From Asterias rubens (taxonomy: Eukaryota > Echinodermata > Asteroidea > Forcipulatida > Asteriidae), in NCBI RefSeq assembly GCF_902459465.1, contig NC_047068.1, forward strand, positions 18,003,195 through 18,067,194: 64,000 nucleotides of DNA, in the 5' to 3' direction. Positions 46,118-59,200 of this stretch are shown here, in pieces. A program made the position numbers and the translations under genes. The notes beneath the pieces are model-generated. The model did not search any database and was not told where the DNA came from. It saw only the letters and a list, made by a program, of their open reading frames with translations. Each line of letters opens with the position of its first letter. Positions within the stretch are counted from its first letter, which is position 1.

Positions 46118-49100
46118 ATGGTAGGTACTTTTTATTTCTAATAATAGAAGTCTTGTGAAGAAAGTAAAAGGGTTGGTCAAAGTTTCACCAACCAATCTTG
46201 GCACCTAATTTACAGTCTATCCAACACACCTCTTAAATCCCTCAAGGCTCAGTTGTTTACTTCAAAAACAACTTCCATTAGCCTTTTTAGAGATATGGCA
46301 CAATGTACTCCTAGAACAATGTACTCCGGACGAAACCGAAATAGTTCTAGGAGTATGGCACAATGTAGGAGTGCACTTTTTGGTTATGGTGTACATGGTG
46401 TATACACACAAATTTACCCAAACCTAACGTGTTGTAGCATTGTGACTGCCAAATCGCTAAAAGGCTTATATGAATCACAGAATATGCGCCATCTTGTTTT
46501 TGGAGCAGATTTGTTTATTTTGATCGTCCACCTTAAATGTAAAGTTAAAGTTCCAAGTTGCAGGCAGCAACCTGTGCTCAAAATAAACAAATCTACCCCT
46601 TGAACAACTCCGTGATTTGGCTAGCAGCTTGCTTGTTTTTATGAAGCCCAGACTTGATCAAACTGGAAACACTGGTATCAGCCATTCCATTGTGACTCGC
46701 GTGACAATCTCACTGGTTTTTCAACTTTTGAAAGATCTATACTCCAAAATATAACACATGGCTCTCATGTAACTCAATTTATATAAACTCAGTGAAGAGC
46801 CCTATAACAAAAAATAAAAAAGGAAAACAAATTGTGTAGGTATCATGTTTTTATAGGAGTTCCAAAAATGTGAATCGCGTGACTGCCAAAAAATGAAAGG
46901 TGTTGCATCCCTGTATGCCATTGCCCAGTCGTGAGAACTCAGAGGAACTTTTTAGTTCCAGATCACTTTTTTTTTAAGTACAAGAGAAGCACTATATTAT
47001 ACAATAAAAAGTACAAAATAAAAAGTTTTAATAAAATAGAAAATTTGTTAAATGCAACGTGACTCGCGTGACAGAAGTTTGTGACTCGCGTGACAAGTGA
47101 GAAAATATACAATAACTAAACAGGATACTGCATAACAAGAACATTTTATTTCATTCAGAACACTCAGAACTTGAAATTGAATCTTTTCATAAAAGGAAGA
47201 AACACCTGAAGCAACATTTAAAGGAAAAATAATCTGAACAGGCTTTGACTTAAACATGGTAATGTTGGGGTGGTTCTGAAAAGAATTGGTGGTTTAACAA
47301 CACTGTCTGGTCGAAACGTTGAGTTGTTAAACCACCGGTTCTTTTCAGAACCACGCAAACCTACAGAGAGAACCCTTACTAGAAATTATTATATTGTTTT
47401 GTGATTGGGTAAAGGACTTTTTTCTCACTATGCTTGGCAGAGTGGTTAAGAAACCACAAATTTTGGTGTGAAGTTCTAATGGCATTAGACTGTGTTAGGC
47501 TGAGTACATGTAAATTCTGATAAGTAATTTCTTTATTGATGCCCCCCTCCAAATCTAACTTAAGAATACTGTCTTAAAATATCCAGTTTCATCAAATATT
47601 TTTGTTTGTTCTTGTTTTAAGTTTATCATTCCTTGTATTATTTAAATAATGCAGGTAAATTATTCAGACGTGAGCACATTGTACAGTGCAGTATGCAGTG
47701 TACATGTAGTTCAACATGATCTGCTGACAGTGTGCCAAGTTATAATTGTACACTAATAATTCCTTGTTCTAACAAAAAATTGGGCATAGTAGTATGTTCC
47801 AGTGGGCTGGGGGTGCTTTGGTAACATTCCATAGACATCATCCCCAGAATACTTTGGTAGCTTTTGCTAACCATGTGCATTAAGTGCATTTGCCGTGACT
47901 CGCGTGACAAACTCGAGGGTGTTTTTTTTTTTTTAGGTAGAAGGCCTAAGTAAAAAAAACTAATTAATTCTTGAAAGACCCTTTGAAAAGACCACTATTA
48001 TGAGAGAGAAGAAAAAAAATGTTATGGGTCTATAATAGAAAAAATACTATAATCATTGTTTTTGTGACTCGCGTGACAGTAAAACGAGGGTAAAAATTAA
48101 CTCCCATTTTTCAAAAGTTAATAGTTCAAAAAGGCATATTTAATTTTGGCGGTCCTTACTAATGACTCTTTGTTGTTTATACATAATGATTAAATCTGAA
48201 CACCTATTGCTTCATGATTTTTTTTTCAAAACCTGAATTTCAAGGATTGTTCAGACTTTTGTGTACACTTTTTAGTCTTTACTCCCAAGGCTGTCGCAAA
48301 AAAAATAAAGAATAGTTTTATAAAGTCTTTTTAGAAGACGAAGCACTAGGTGTTCTTGTTCCAAAATAAATGTAAAAACTTCAACAATAACCATTTTAAA
48401 TTTTTCACTATGAAGCGCAAATACCACGGAATCGCTGGTATGGTTTAATTATGCTTCATTCTCACTCCCATCCCAACCACAGCCCCTCGTTTACCTAACT
48501 TAAATAGGGAGAGGTGGAACACTAAAAATTGCTTTCTAATACATTCTAAACAATTTGTTTCTTCTTTTTTTCCTCTCGCTGTTCAGCCAAGAGAAATCCA
48601 TGAGATTAAGGACTTGCTCCTGACTGCTAGAAGAAAGGATGCTAAATGTGAGTACCAAGTATAGAGCCCTGTGGGACACTAAATGTACCAATTTCTGGCC
48701 TTTAATTAACACAGAGGCCAAGGCCTGGTCTTGGCCACATTGACCCTTACAACGTTTCCTATAGACCTTATGCATTGACGTCATCCAGCCGCCATCTTTG
48801 AGGTCAAACGGTGACGAAACAATCAAAACGCACATAGATTGACCAATGAACAATCTCGTTTTGAACTCAATGCGGGGGCGCCGTACTGAAATGACGTCAT
48901 GTGCATAAGGTCTATTGACTAAAAGATTGTTCAAAGGAAGTGCCCTTTGAAAAATGAAAATGGCCTTGCCCTTTTAAAGGTAAAATTTCAAACCTATAGA
49001 CGATGTGACCTCTGACGTCACTCGAAAACCATAACATGATTCACGCGCATACCGCCGGGTAAAACGTTTGTGTTTTGGCAGCCAGCTAGAAAGTGTGGGC

Positions 49101-50629
49101 AATCTTACCATGACTACGCGTCTTTTTGCCCGGTGGAACATGATGTATCCAGTGTTTTGTCAAAAGAGGGCGGTTTGAATGTAAACATAGGTCACATCGT
49201 CTTTAGTTTGCCATCGATGGCCATCGCCTTCTTTGCCTCCATGAAGTATCCTGCCTGTGCTTACTGGTGCTTATGCTGTCCATCAAATCTGCACCCATTG
49301 TTACGTCCTACTGTATATTCTTCTGTATATTTGGTGTTGAATTGTCACTGTTATGAGGCTTACTGTGGTTGTTTTTGTAAGTTGTTTTGTGATTTAAATT
49401 GTTCAATTATCTGGGGGGTTTTATGCAGACAATAATAAAGTCTAATCTAATTTATTCAAATCTAATACACATCATATCCAACTGTTCTTCAATAAGAACA
49501 GACCCACATACCATCAACTCAAAACACTGATTGTAAATTGTTCTGTTGATTTCCAGCCGTCAAGATCAAGAAGAACAAGGACTGTGTAAAGTTCAAGGTC
49601 CGATGCAGTCGCTTCCTTTACACCCTGGTCATCAAGGACACGGAGAAGGCTGAGAAACTTAAGCAGTCGCTCCCACCAGGTAAAAACGGACTGAATTCAT
49701 GAACTACAAGTCAAGCTCATGATTTTACTTGACAATTCTTTCCTGCCAATAACTTTTAAGGTTCACAGTGTACAGTATATAGACCCTTTGCATTGATCCC
49801 CATCGCTGAGGTAAAACAAAGGAGCCTGTATGCGCTGTGCACAGGTCTCAGCCAATAGTACTCCGCACTAATGCTAAAAATAAAAGCTCAGTACCCGGAG
49901 TTCAGTAGCATACGTGCGTGTGCGTTTTATGTCTTTTTGCATTACACGACTACTGTCATCTGGCGCGTTGTTGGTTGCATGATCGCTAAAGTAGTGGATA
50001 TGTTTTCTCACAGCCCGGGTAATTTGAGAAAAAGTGGTGTCATTAGTGCGGAGTGCCTCCTTAAACCTCAGTAAGGGCGCTGTTTGGACTCTATTGTGAT
50101 GGTGATGACTTCAGGGGAATTGGTTCAAGGGGCGTTGTTACACTGCTGTTAGTGTACATTGTTTGATCATTAGTTTATATTTCTATATTTTTACTGTAAT
50201 GGTCAGATGCTGAAGAGCTGGCCCGAGGGTGTAAGTGATGGTAATCTCTCCACTCGTTCATTGGTTTCAGATTTTTACTGTTGTGTTTTGTAGCTAATTG
50301 TTTCTTGGCCGAGTTTATAACCACTTGTTTCAAGTACTTGTATGTTTAGGCTTTATTTGTTTTACTGATTAGACTTGTCTGTTGTGGCTTGTATTTTGGC
50401 TTAACTTTTGCTGTTTACTGAAGTTTTAGCTTCTGTTTTCATCTGTGAAGCGCCTTGAGGCTCTAACATTTTTATTATTTTCATTTTCTCTGGCCGAGTG
50501 AGGCAAGTACTATTTCACTGTATTATTAAATGGATGACAACAGGATTTAAATTTAAAAAAATTCTAAATCATCCAAACAATTATCTCTGTCTTTCCATTT
50601 TAGGTCTCCAAGTTAAAGAAATCAAGTGA
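46118..50629 (+). CDS. RPL38: 60S ribosomal protein L38 (eL38)
   Basis: Exons: 46118-46120 (ATG only, end of the first visible exon), 48587-48647, 49557-49679 and 50604-50629. Phases close and the product is 70 residues, exactly the human length. Family landmarks are intact: start [20 protein letters not shown], then [39 protein letters not shown] and the end GLQVKEIK. It is a small basic protein of the large ribosomal subunit. Having the start codon as the last codon of its exon, right before intron 1, is common in ribosomal-protein genes. The 5' UTR exon begins upstream at an acceptor-like tgcag (46061) or a promoter I cannot place; no TOP tract was identified. Intron 1 (2.5 kb) carries a repeated 15-bp motif and intron 2 nested elements. 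Poly(A) signal at 50814. Confidence 0.96.
46306..46355. mobile_element. Miniature 50-bp inverted-repeat element (copy 2), RPL38 intron 1
   Basis: Ends tactcctagaac and gttctaggagta are exact inverses. The 10-bp direct repeat tggcacaatg flanks it (46296-46305 and 46356-46365). The ends match the 75-bp element at 25394-25468. Confidence 0.7.
46691..48078 (+). repeat. Six dispersed copies of a 15-bp motif, GTGACTCGCGTGACA
   Basis: Exact copies start at about 46692, 47059, 47081, 47894 and 48064. A variant, gtgaatcgcgtgact, starts at about 46870. All are in the same orientation inside RPL38 intron 1, with spacings of 22 to about 810 bp. The motif has a CGCG core and near-dyad gtgac/gtgac arms in an otherwise CpG-poor intron. 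Confidence 0.8.
47270..47354. repeat. Near-perfect hairpin, RPL38 intron 1
   Basis: Arms of about 32 bp: gtggttctgaaaagaattgg then tggtttaacaac, against gttgttaaaccaccggttct then tttcagaaccac. The loop is about 20 bp. The gtggttctgagaag-type arm recurs weakly at about 12775 and 13905. Confidence 0.65.
48760..48914. mobile_element. MITE (TATAGACCTTATGC ends) nested in a dispersed repeat, RPL38 intron 2
   Basis: Ends tatagaccttatgcattgac then gtca, and tgacgtcatgtgcataaggtcta, are inverted, 155 bp. The host repeat copy at 29403-29592 reads gtttcccattgacttt where this copy reads gtttcc, element, ttgacta, which defines the insertion point. Confidence 0.75.
48995..49206. mobile_element. MITE (TATAGACGATGTGACC ends), RPL38 intron 2
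   Basis: Ends tatagacgatgtgacctctg and ggtcacatcgtctttag are inverted, about 212 bp. It lies at the end of the same dispersed repeat that hosts 48760-48914. The two elements share a tatagac start and may belong to one superfamily. Confidence 0.65.
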
Positions 50630-50813
50630 GGCAACAGTCAAGAAAGATGGGAGTGATGAATTTGTTCATCTTTGACCTCAACTGATTTGCGTAGGTCCCC
50701 TGACCTGAAGGCAAGTGTCTCCATAATGTGGCACCCAAAATCAATATGACGGACCTCGTTGTCAAATATTACTTCTGTCAATGTTTAACAGTTGTTTTCA
50801 GATGTATATAGAA

Positions 50814-50819
50814 AATAAA
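50814..50819 (+). terminator. Poly(A) signal, RPL38
   Basis: AATAAA 185 nt after the stop, the first in the 3' flank. A plausible distance for a ribosomal-protein gene. Confidence 0.6.
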
Positions 50820-51477
50820 TTTCAAGGGATATCTTGAGAGAGCAAAACAATTGAAACTTGGAGTTAATTGTCATTTATTGGTTTATTTCATTATCTCCCT
50901 TTGATTTACTTTCAAATTATAATGTGAAAACCAGTACTAAGCCTCCCGAAAAATACTCGAATTGAGGAAATAGCACCCCCCCCCCCCTCCATAAATCAAA
51001 ACATCAAGATCTCTGACAAGACATAGCTTCACGCTTATTTTGACTTATTCATAAACACAGTTTCATGTAAACATTTGGGTTGGTTGTGGGGTGGGGGGGG
51101 GGGGTGAAACAGAGAACCAGAATCATCCACACTAACATAAGACTCTTATGAAGCTGAAACTCATTTGTTTTGGTTTGATAAACCCTTTAAAACAATGACA
51201 TTTTATTTACAACCAAAACAAAGAAATGAGCAAGCATTCTCTTTCTTACAATTTTTTTATATTTTTTATTATAGTATTTTCAGCTGATAAAAAATATTTC
51301 TAGGGGCATTATCGTCATGATCAAAGCAGGCCGATGGCATGGCATTATTGCCCTTTGTAAAACCATGGTATGGCTTCGTCAGTTTTGTAGAAAACATGCA
51401 CTTTCTTTAATTACAGGGCTTGTGTTATTGTAACAGGTGGCTAGAGGCCATTCCCAAGCCCTAGTTTAGAAAACACT

Positions 51478-51670
51478 GGGCCTAATTTCATAGGGCTGCT
51501 TAAGCCCAAAATATTGCTGAGCAATTTTCTGCCAAGCAGAAATGAGCAGAATACCAGTCACAAACTTTGCTTGTGACATGGTAGTTTGGCTGGTAACCTT
51601 ATCCTGGTAGGCAAAAATTGTTTGTACTAAGCTACTTCTTGTGTTAAAGCAGCTCTATGAACTTGAGCCC
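51478..51670. mobile_element. GGGCCCAATTT inverted-repeat element
   Basis: Left ggcctaatttcatagggctg then cttaagc; right gcagctctatgaacttgagcc. The interior contains agaaatgagcagaataccag and gacatggtagtttggctgg, shared with 1709-1880. Confidence 0.65.
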
Positions 51671-52288
51671 TGGTTGCAAACGGTGCCTTGCTAACATTTT
51701 TCTTAGCTCAACAACAAACTGCACAATATATTTTATCCTCTGAAGACATTCGGTGGTATTGCATGCACCCATCTTGTCGTGTTCTGTTAATATTCCATGT
51801 ATTCTATACTAGAATTGGATACGAAAAGTAGTTCAGGGGCCTTGAACTACATTCAAGCCTAGATTTGGTTCCAGTGACTTTAATGGAAGAGTAAATGAGA
51901 TGGATGCACAAAAGCCAGTTGGTGGACACCAATCCAGTCCCATAGGGTGTATAAACACCAAAACATCAACAAAAACATCAACAGAAACGTATGTTGTCTG
52001 TTTGGAACTTTGCTTCAAAATGGTGCTTTCCAAGCTGTGTTCGGTCTAATTTAGAGATTTAGTTTTGTGGTTTGTACACTTTATATAGACAGTCATCCAG
52101 CTGCCACAATTTTGGTCCTGTTCCCTGTATTCCATTATAGTAATACAACCTTTTAGTCATTGTTCAAAAAGGAACCAGACTAATGCTCCTTCGAGGCTCA
52201 GTCTGAATACATTGATTTGAATGGGATAAAATCAAGATGGCCGCACCATGATGGGTACTAGGAAGTCGAAAGTAACTTGAAGATAAGC

Positions 52289-53169
52289 TCAGATGTCCTC
52301 TGGGCTGAGAAGGGTTGCCGATATCGGGAACTTTTTCTGAAGAGTTGGTGATGGAGTGTACCTCTCTGTCGGCAAGAGCAGAACAATTATTATCGTTTTT
52401 TTCCCTGAAATCTGGCCTAATTTCATAAAGCTTTTACTATTTTAGCCGAAAATACTGCTTGACAAATTTCTTTGCTAAGCAAAAGATGAGTGTGGTACTG
52501 TACTAGTCAACATTGTAAATGTAGGGTAACTTTGGCTGGTAACCTGTTCCAGTTAAGCAATACCTTTCTGTGCCAAGCAAGTTCGTGTACTTGGGCTTAT
52601 GGAAGTGGCCTTTCACAAATTAATTAAGAAGAAATGTTCTTACAAATCTCCTGCTTTATCCAAAAAAAAAGGTGGAGAGGAACAGTCGAAGATTGTACAC
52701 TTTGACTGTGACTGACGAGATGTTTTTGGCTTGTAAAACCAAATGATATAATTTATATTGTGCCTATGTGCTTGTAAAGCTACTCTATGAAGTCCTGAGC
52801 TCAATGGCATACACATTTAGTTATTTGCTTGGAGAAATCGATTCGAAAATGTGAAGAAAAAAAATGACACCCTGACTGATCTTACCAGGAGAGGGCGCTC
52901 TATCACTGGGTAACGGTGGTTGGTCTGAATGAAGGCTCTGTGGTCGTATGCTGCTCGGGCCGACAAGTTCTCTGTCCAGGCACATACGCATGCGTCGCGC
53001 ATGCGCTTCGGACTCGGCCTTCATCTCAAAATCTAAAAAAGAAAGTGTATCATGATTGTTTATAATGATCTTCCCGTCAAGGGTACTCGGCAAACTCAAA
53101 CAAGGGGAAAAAACCAAGCTAGTACTTAGGCGCGATGAAGAAGTGTTTTCCGATTGTTTTATTTTGTAA

Positions 53170-53200
<31 letters not shown>

Positions 53201-56200
53201 TGGGGGGGGGGGGGGGTCACAGAAAATCTCCTGCCACCCTAGCATGAACATCTGACGTCACACTGAGATGTTGTGATTTACACAAGAGAGCTGCCGTTGA
53301 TGAGCCCGCGTACATAATCACATTTTCATTCCCTTTCTTTAAGGTTCTGGAGATTCGCAGTCAAGCTCCACATACATTATGTGTATACAAATGAAACCAA
53401 CACTCAAATGGATCAATTTCAAAAGTAGCTAAGTGCAACAAAATTATGCTATAAGCAGTTAAGCAAAATAATGTTCTATGCGGCCCGACAAGGACAGGGG
53501 TCAGTCTAACCGGCTTACCTGCCTCGCCGCTTAGCCCAGCATCAACCTTGAAGAAGAATATACCATCCCTGGACCAGTAGTTAGAGATCTTACTCAGCTC
53601 CCAGCGCTTGCAACATTTCGGTGGGTTCATGGTCACTAGACTTAGGGCATGGCGGGTTACGTGGAGGGTCATCTGGAACTCGGGTGCTACAAAGCCTTTT
53701 AATGTTTTCACCACCCAGCTTTCTAAAGAAGAACACAATAAATCGCCAATCGTAACGTTAAAGTTTCCATCTGTAGATGAGTTCGTTCATCACAAATGCC
53801 TGTCAATCAGACACTGTTCGCCCGCAACAAAAAGATTCCAAAATCAAAATTAACACCTGTACTTTTCTTACGGTTGACTTTTCGTAATGATCCTTCTAAA
53901 ATAATGTACTGTTAAATTTGTCTACCGTATTATGTACCAGGGATTACTTTTTTTTATGATCTTCTCGTCAAGGGAACTCGGCAAACTCGCACAAGTGGAT
54001 ATAAACACCAAGCAGGGCCCAATTTCATAGAGCTGCTTTAAGCAAAAAATGTTGCTTAAGCAAACAAATCGTTGCTTTGTAAAATCAGATTACCGGCTAA
54101 GACTCCACTCAATTGTTATGCCAAGTAAACAACAGCTAAATATTAGTCACAAGCAATGGCATAAATTTTTGGCCAGTAGTAACATGTGTAAAATAAGCAA
54201 GCTATTTTTTTGCTTAAGCAGCTCAATAAAAATTGGGCCCTGGCAACAGCCAATATTGGTCCAACATCTATGGTTATGAATTGCACATCCTGTGATTCAG
54301 TAACTAGACGACAATACGTATAACAGTATTCTACTATAGTCATTGTGAAAGCAGCAGAATAGCTTGGTAGGATTCGAACCCTAAACCTACTAGGCAGAGC
54401 CATTAAAATATGTTTTAGCAAAAATATGTTTTTGCCACAAGATGAAACAACAAAACCTGTGACAACTTTCAAAGGTTCACCACTGATACGATTGAAAAAA
54501 AAGAAAAGAGTAACCATTGTTAAAGTAAGACTTGACCACTGTGTCCCACGAGCGTAGTTCCATCCCAATCCCACCATCATCACACGGCACTGGCTCCTGG
54601 AACACTACCGTGTCTGTGACGAGAATCACGGCCCAGTATGCCGAGTTTTCTCGCTTCCTCTTCGGCTTCTGTAGGGCTCCCCTCTCGGTGCCGACCAATG
54701 TCTCCTTGGTCAGTGTGAAGGAACTCTTGAGGATTTTCTCCTTTTCGTTTTTGTAGATTTTCACTTGAAACAGACCTGAGGTATCCAGATTTGGTAAAAT
54801 GGAAACTGGTTGTCATATGAGTAGGTTTGTTATGTATTTATTATGTAGGATGTCTTGGTTTGCATTTTAAGGAAAAGATTTAGGATTGAACTATTTCTTT
54901 TTGAATAGGCCTTTTTTTTAAACGAACTATTAAATCGGCTTACTTACCACTTTGTTGATTTCCCTGGAATATAACCCATCTCTGTACCAGATAAACGCAA
55001 AACAGAAGAAACCCTACGGTAAATAATTATGGACAAAATTAAGTTGATCCAAGAGAGGGCGCTATTAATATCGGACGCGGTTTTGGCTTTACACATGTAC
55101 GTCGGATATAACTGCAAATCTCCATAACCATGAAGGATGTGTGAAATGATAGGTCAATGAAAATAAAGGTGGTCAAGGACGTGGGCTCAACGGCAGATCT
55201 TGGCCCAATAGCATGGCTCTGCTTACCGCCGAATTCTGAGCTTACGATCACGATTCCCTGCTTACGTGCAAACGCCGAATTTCTGTGCTACATCGCTAGT
55301 TGTAATAGTAGAATGCTTATCCCTAGTAACTTGGATTACGCATGCGCAGAAGCCAAAATTCGCCGCTAAACCGTGAAATTATACGTTTGCCAAAAGCACA
55401 TAAATCCCTGCTCCCGTAAGTGCCGATGTTGTGCTTACGGTAAGCAGAGCCATGAAACTGGGCCTAGATCTCTGGCGTAATTCACGAGCCTCAAGACGTC
55501 AGCTCTTCAGGCTACCTCCTTTTGAGACGTCATGTTCGAGGCTCATGAATTACGTCAGGGCAGAGAGCTGCCGTTGAGTCCACGTCCATAATTACCCTTT
55601 TTACTCACATTATTTCATATTGTCTTCATGGTTCTGATTCGCGGTTAAATTGTCCTGATTTGACGTGTGTATACATTGGGACCAGCCTACCTCATTTTGA
55701 CCTCTTTGTATTATAGGCGAGGGCGCCCCATTCAAGTGAGCAGTGGATGCAAGGTCTACAATACGGGAGTTTTTTATGTAAAGTGCTTGATATACAAGTA
55801 AGCGCCCCACGAGCCTCCAAAGGTCGAAATAGTGATAGGCTTCATGGGTGATAAGCGAAAGTGCGTTACATCTGGTACACAAAGGGACTGATTATTTCTA
55901 GTGTAAATAATGACCGAGATGATGATGAATGATCAGCTTTGTATGTGATTTTTGCAATTTCTGAGGCTCCCTTTCTTTGGGAATAGATGGGTTTATGCAA
56001 CTTTTCTGATTCTAAATGAAGCATTGTGTGCATTGCAATGCAGGCTGTGCATGTTTTGCCTTGGTGATAATTCATACTCATTTTACTTGACAAGAATCAT
56101 AGAATAACTAACTATAGATTCATTATGTCACTACTATTCTGACTGTTATGTACAGGCCTACTGGATTTGCAACAACAGAAAAACAGGCGTGATATTTTTC

Positions 56201-59200
56201 CGGCTTTCAGAATTTTCTCGAAATCCCTTTCAGCCTACAAATTGAAAGTGCAGCATTCACCAAAGGAAAAAACAAACAGTTCACATTGTGTCAAAACCTG
56301 TATTATTAACTTGGTATGTAGTGCAGCTGCTAAGGTGAACAATTGTGCACTTTGTGGTAAAAGCATGAAATTTGCTATGATGGTTGGTATTGGGCTAATA
56401 ATCAATTTAAGACTTGGACCCATCTTGGGTCTCTCCTATTTGGGGGCGGAGCATCATTTGCATAAAAAGGGGGGTCTTTGATATAAATATTGGGCAAAAT
56501 CATACTTAGAATAATTTTTTTTTGTTCTTTTGACCAGAAATATAAACTTGAAAATCATAATTATAAGTTAGAACATAAATTAGTGGAAAAAATGCCCTTT
56601 TGTGGGCGGAGTTTCAATATTTCTACAAGTGGGCGTTTTTAAAACAAAGTGTTATCTTTAGTGAACTATTACTGTTTTTTAATTGTTTTTTTTAAGCTGA
56701 TTTATGTTATTTGAATAGAAATACTATAAAAGAATACATTTTTCCATGAGTTTAAATAGTTTCTTTATTTATCCCCTCTTTTGTGGGCGGGGCCAGAGTA
56801 GTAAACGAGGGTTCGCTAAATTACACATGTGTAATACAGCCAAGAATGCACAAGCAGCCAACAATCTCATCAACAACACAGGAATGAAAGTATGTCCTGG
56901 GCCGGAAAAATCTGATACTCTGTCATAGTAATGACATCAGACATACATGTACTGTAAAATCGTCGGTTATGTATGCTATGGCTATGGCAAACTCAAGCTC
57001 TCAAATCACGCCATTATACCCGCACAGTGTGATCTGGCACCATGCCATGCAGGCCAGAACAATAAGTAAATTTTATATTAGCAGTTTTTTTGCAATTTTG
57101 AGAAAGGTTTGCAGTTAAACATATGGCGAAGAATCCACTCATACAGTGTAGTTATTCGGTTGGGATGTGTTGGAATGATCACTGAGCTGTAGCATACATG
57201 TCGGCATACTGAAATAGGTAACATGTACAGGGAAAAGGAAAAGTGGTGAGTTGGTATTTGGTGAGGACATTAGAGAGGCCATTGAAATCTACCAGTACGA
57301 CCCAAGTTAATGGGGGTTTAGGAAATGTGCTGTGGATAGAGGGTCGATATCCATTGGTCAGGAAGAGTAGGAGCCAAATGTCACTTAGCTGGAGGTTAAT
57401 GTTTTGAAGAAGGGTGTCGTGCTGGTAACTTCAATGTCCTCTAATGCATTCGCGGTGCCAAGGCTTCTTGTTCTTCTTATCGTGTCCACACACACTATAT
57501 ATTGTGTTTCAGCCAGAACTGGACACAGTTCCTAGCAAGATCGCTGTACTCTGCAAGGTCCTCTGTTCTGTATTCCTGCTCCATAGTTTGTGGCTCTGTC
57601 TTACATATGCAGGTAACGTCTTCAGAGTCTAGATATCCCCACTTCTTGAGAGACACTTTGCACCGGCCAGTTGATGTTCCAAGTCTGTTGAGGCACTTCT
57701 ATTCAGCCCAACTTGAGTCAGCATCAGGGGGGAGTTCTTCTGAAGCACTTATGTCCATGGATGTTCTAGGTGGAAGTTTACCAAGTCTCTCATGTCACAT
57801 GGCAGTTCGAAGAGCCCTGGCTTCTGCACTTGGTTTGACTTTGTTGAGGAAGCTTTTCCTGGACCGAGTCTATTCATAGCAGGTGTGTGGCTGAATGGAG
57901 GGTTTCGCTCGTGGTCTGGCTATACCAGAAAGTTTGTACAGGCTATCAGTTGGTGTTGGTCTGAGGCATCCAGTGATGAGTCGGCATGTAGCATTGATGG
58001 CTGGATCAATCTTCTTAGTGTGGGTAGATCTTTCCCAGACTGGGCACGCATACTCTGCAGATGAAAAACAAAGGGCTAAGGCTGTTGATCGAAAAGTGTC
58101 TGGACTGGCACTCCATCTTGTTCCAGTAAGTTTGCTGACAATGTTGTTTCTTGCACAGACTTTGGCTTTGGTCTTCGCAACATGGGTCTTAAAGGAGAGG
58201 CAGCGGTCTAGGGTGACACCTAGATACAATGTATGGTCACAGTTTTCAAGAAGAGCCCCAGACCAGGAGACGTTCAGTTGGCATTTGGCTTCACGATTAC
58301 AGAGATAAAAGGCTGAATGAGAGTGATGAGCTCTGCAGCACTCCAGTCAATTCGGTGGTCGGTTAAAGAATCCCTCGTTTTATGATGAAGTTTCTTGTGA
58401 GCGGAGGGTATATTGCCCTTATGCCTGCTTGATGGAACATACACGGAAGAAAGTGAGTAGTGGTAAGTGGTTGACCTTGGGTATGGGAACATATAGTTAA
58501 GTTTGGGGCGGCTTGGTGGTGTTAATCTGGTTGAAACTGTAGCTGTCCATACCATTGCGGTGACCCTACAATTGCCTTTAAAACTCCTCTGCAGAAGGTG
58601 ACTGTCAAAATTGGGACCAGAAACAATATGATCCACAATCTCACTGGTAAATTCTTGTAGGCAAATGCCGAAACACTTTGCTCATCGGCGCTAGCTATCT
58701 GCCACTGGGGGCTGAGTATTGTGATCCAGTTTGGAGAAACTCTCAAGCCTACTCGATATTCAATTGAACAGCACCATGAGGACCATCGCTGGTGCTGTTA
58801 GCTGCACAAAGACTGATTGGCTACCAGTCCTGAGTAAGGCAAATTTCCCTATTCAGATGATCCAAAGAGAGTGTGCCATATCAGTGATGGTTCTCTAAAG
58901 CTAAAGCAGAAGAGCGGCGCACGCAGTGACAAGGTCCAGACGGCACAAGTTCCTGATGAAAAAGGATCGCACCATCCAGTTCCCGGGGATAGACCTTCCC
59001 AGTGGTAAAATGTACCCCCTGAACCGGTTCCGCACTAACTCGTCACTCCAACTAGCCAATTCTCTTCACTCTGACTCAATTAATCAACTGCAGAGACAGC
59101 AAGGGTCAGTCGCACCGATCTCCTGTGTCCACGTCCTATAGAGCTTTGTGGTCGATTTCACTAGGCCAGGCAGTTGTTTACCCCAAGATGATCTTGGACG

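Larger units (their letters stand above)
50630..52288. other. RPL38 3' flank to the PH-PTB gene 3' end
   Basis: No coding sequence seen. It contains the RPL38 poly(A) signal (50814), poly-C and poly-G runs near 50978 and 51090, and the inverted-repeat element at 51478-51670. RPL38 (+) and the PH-PTB gene (-) are convergent here. Confidence 0.5.

Noticed and set aside
49070-49435. 121-residue Cys-rich plus-strand open frame in RPL38 intron 2
   Set aside because: It spans the end of the MITE at 48995-49206, a dispersed repeat piece and a LINE-like tail (aataataaagtctaatctaa). Cys richness comes from tgt/tgc runs.
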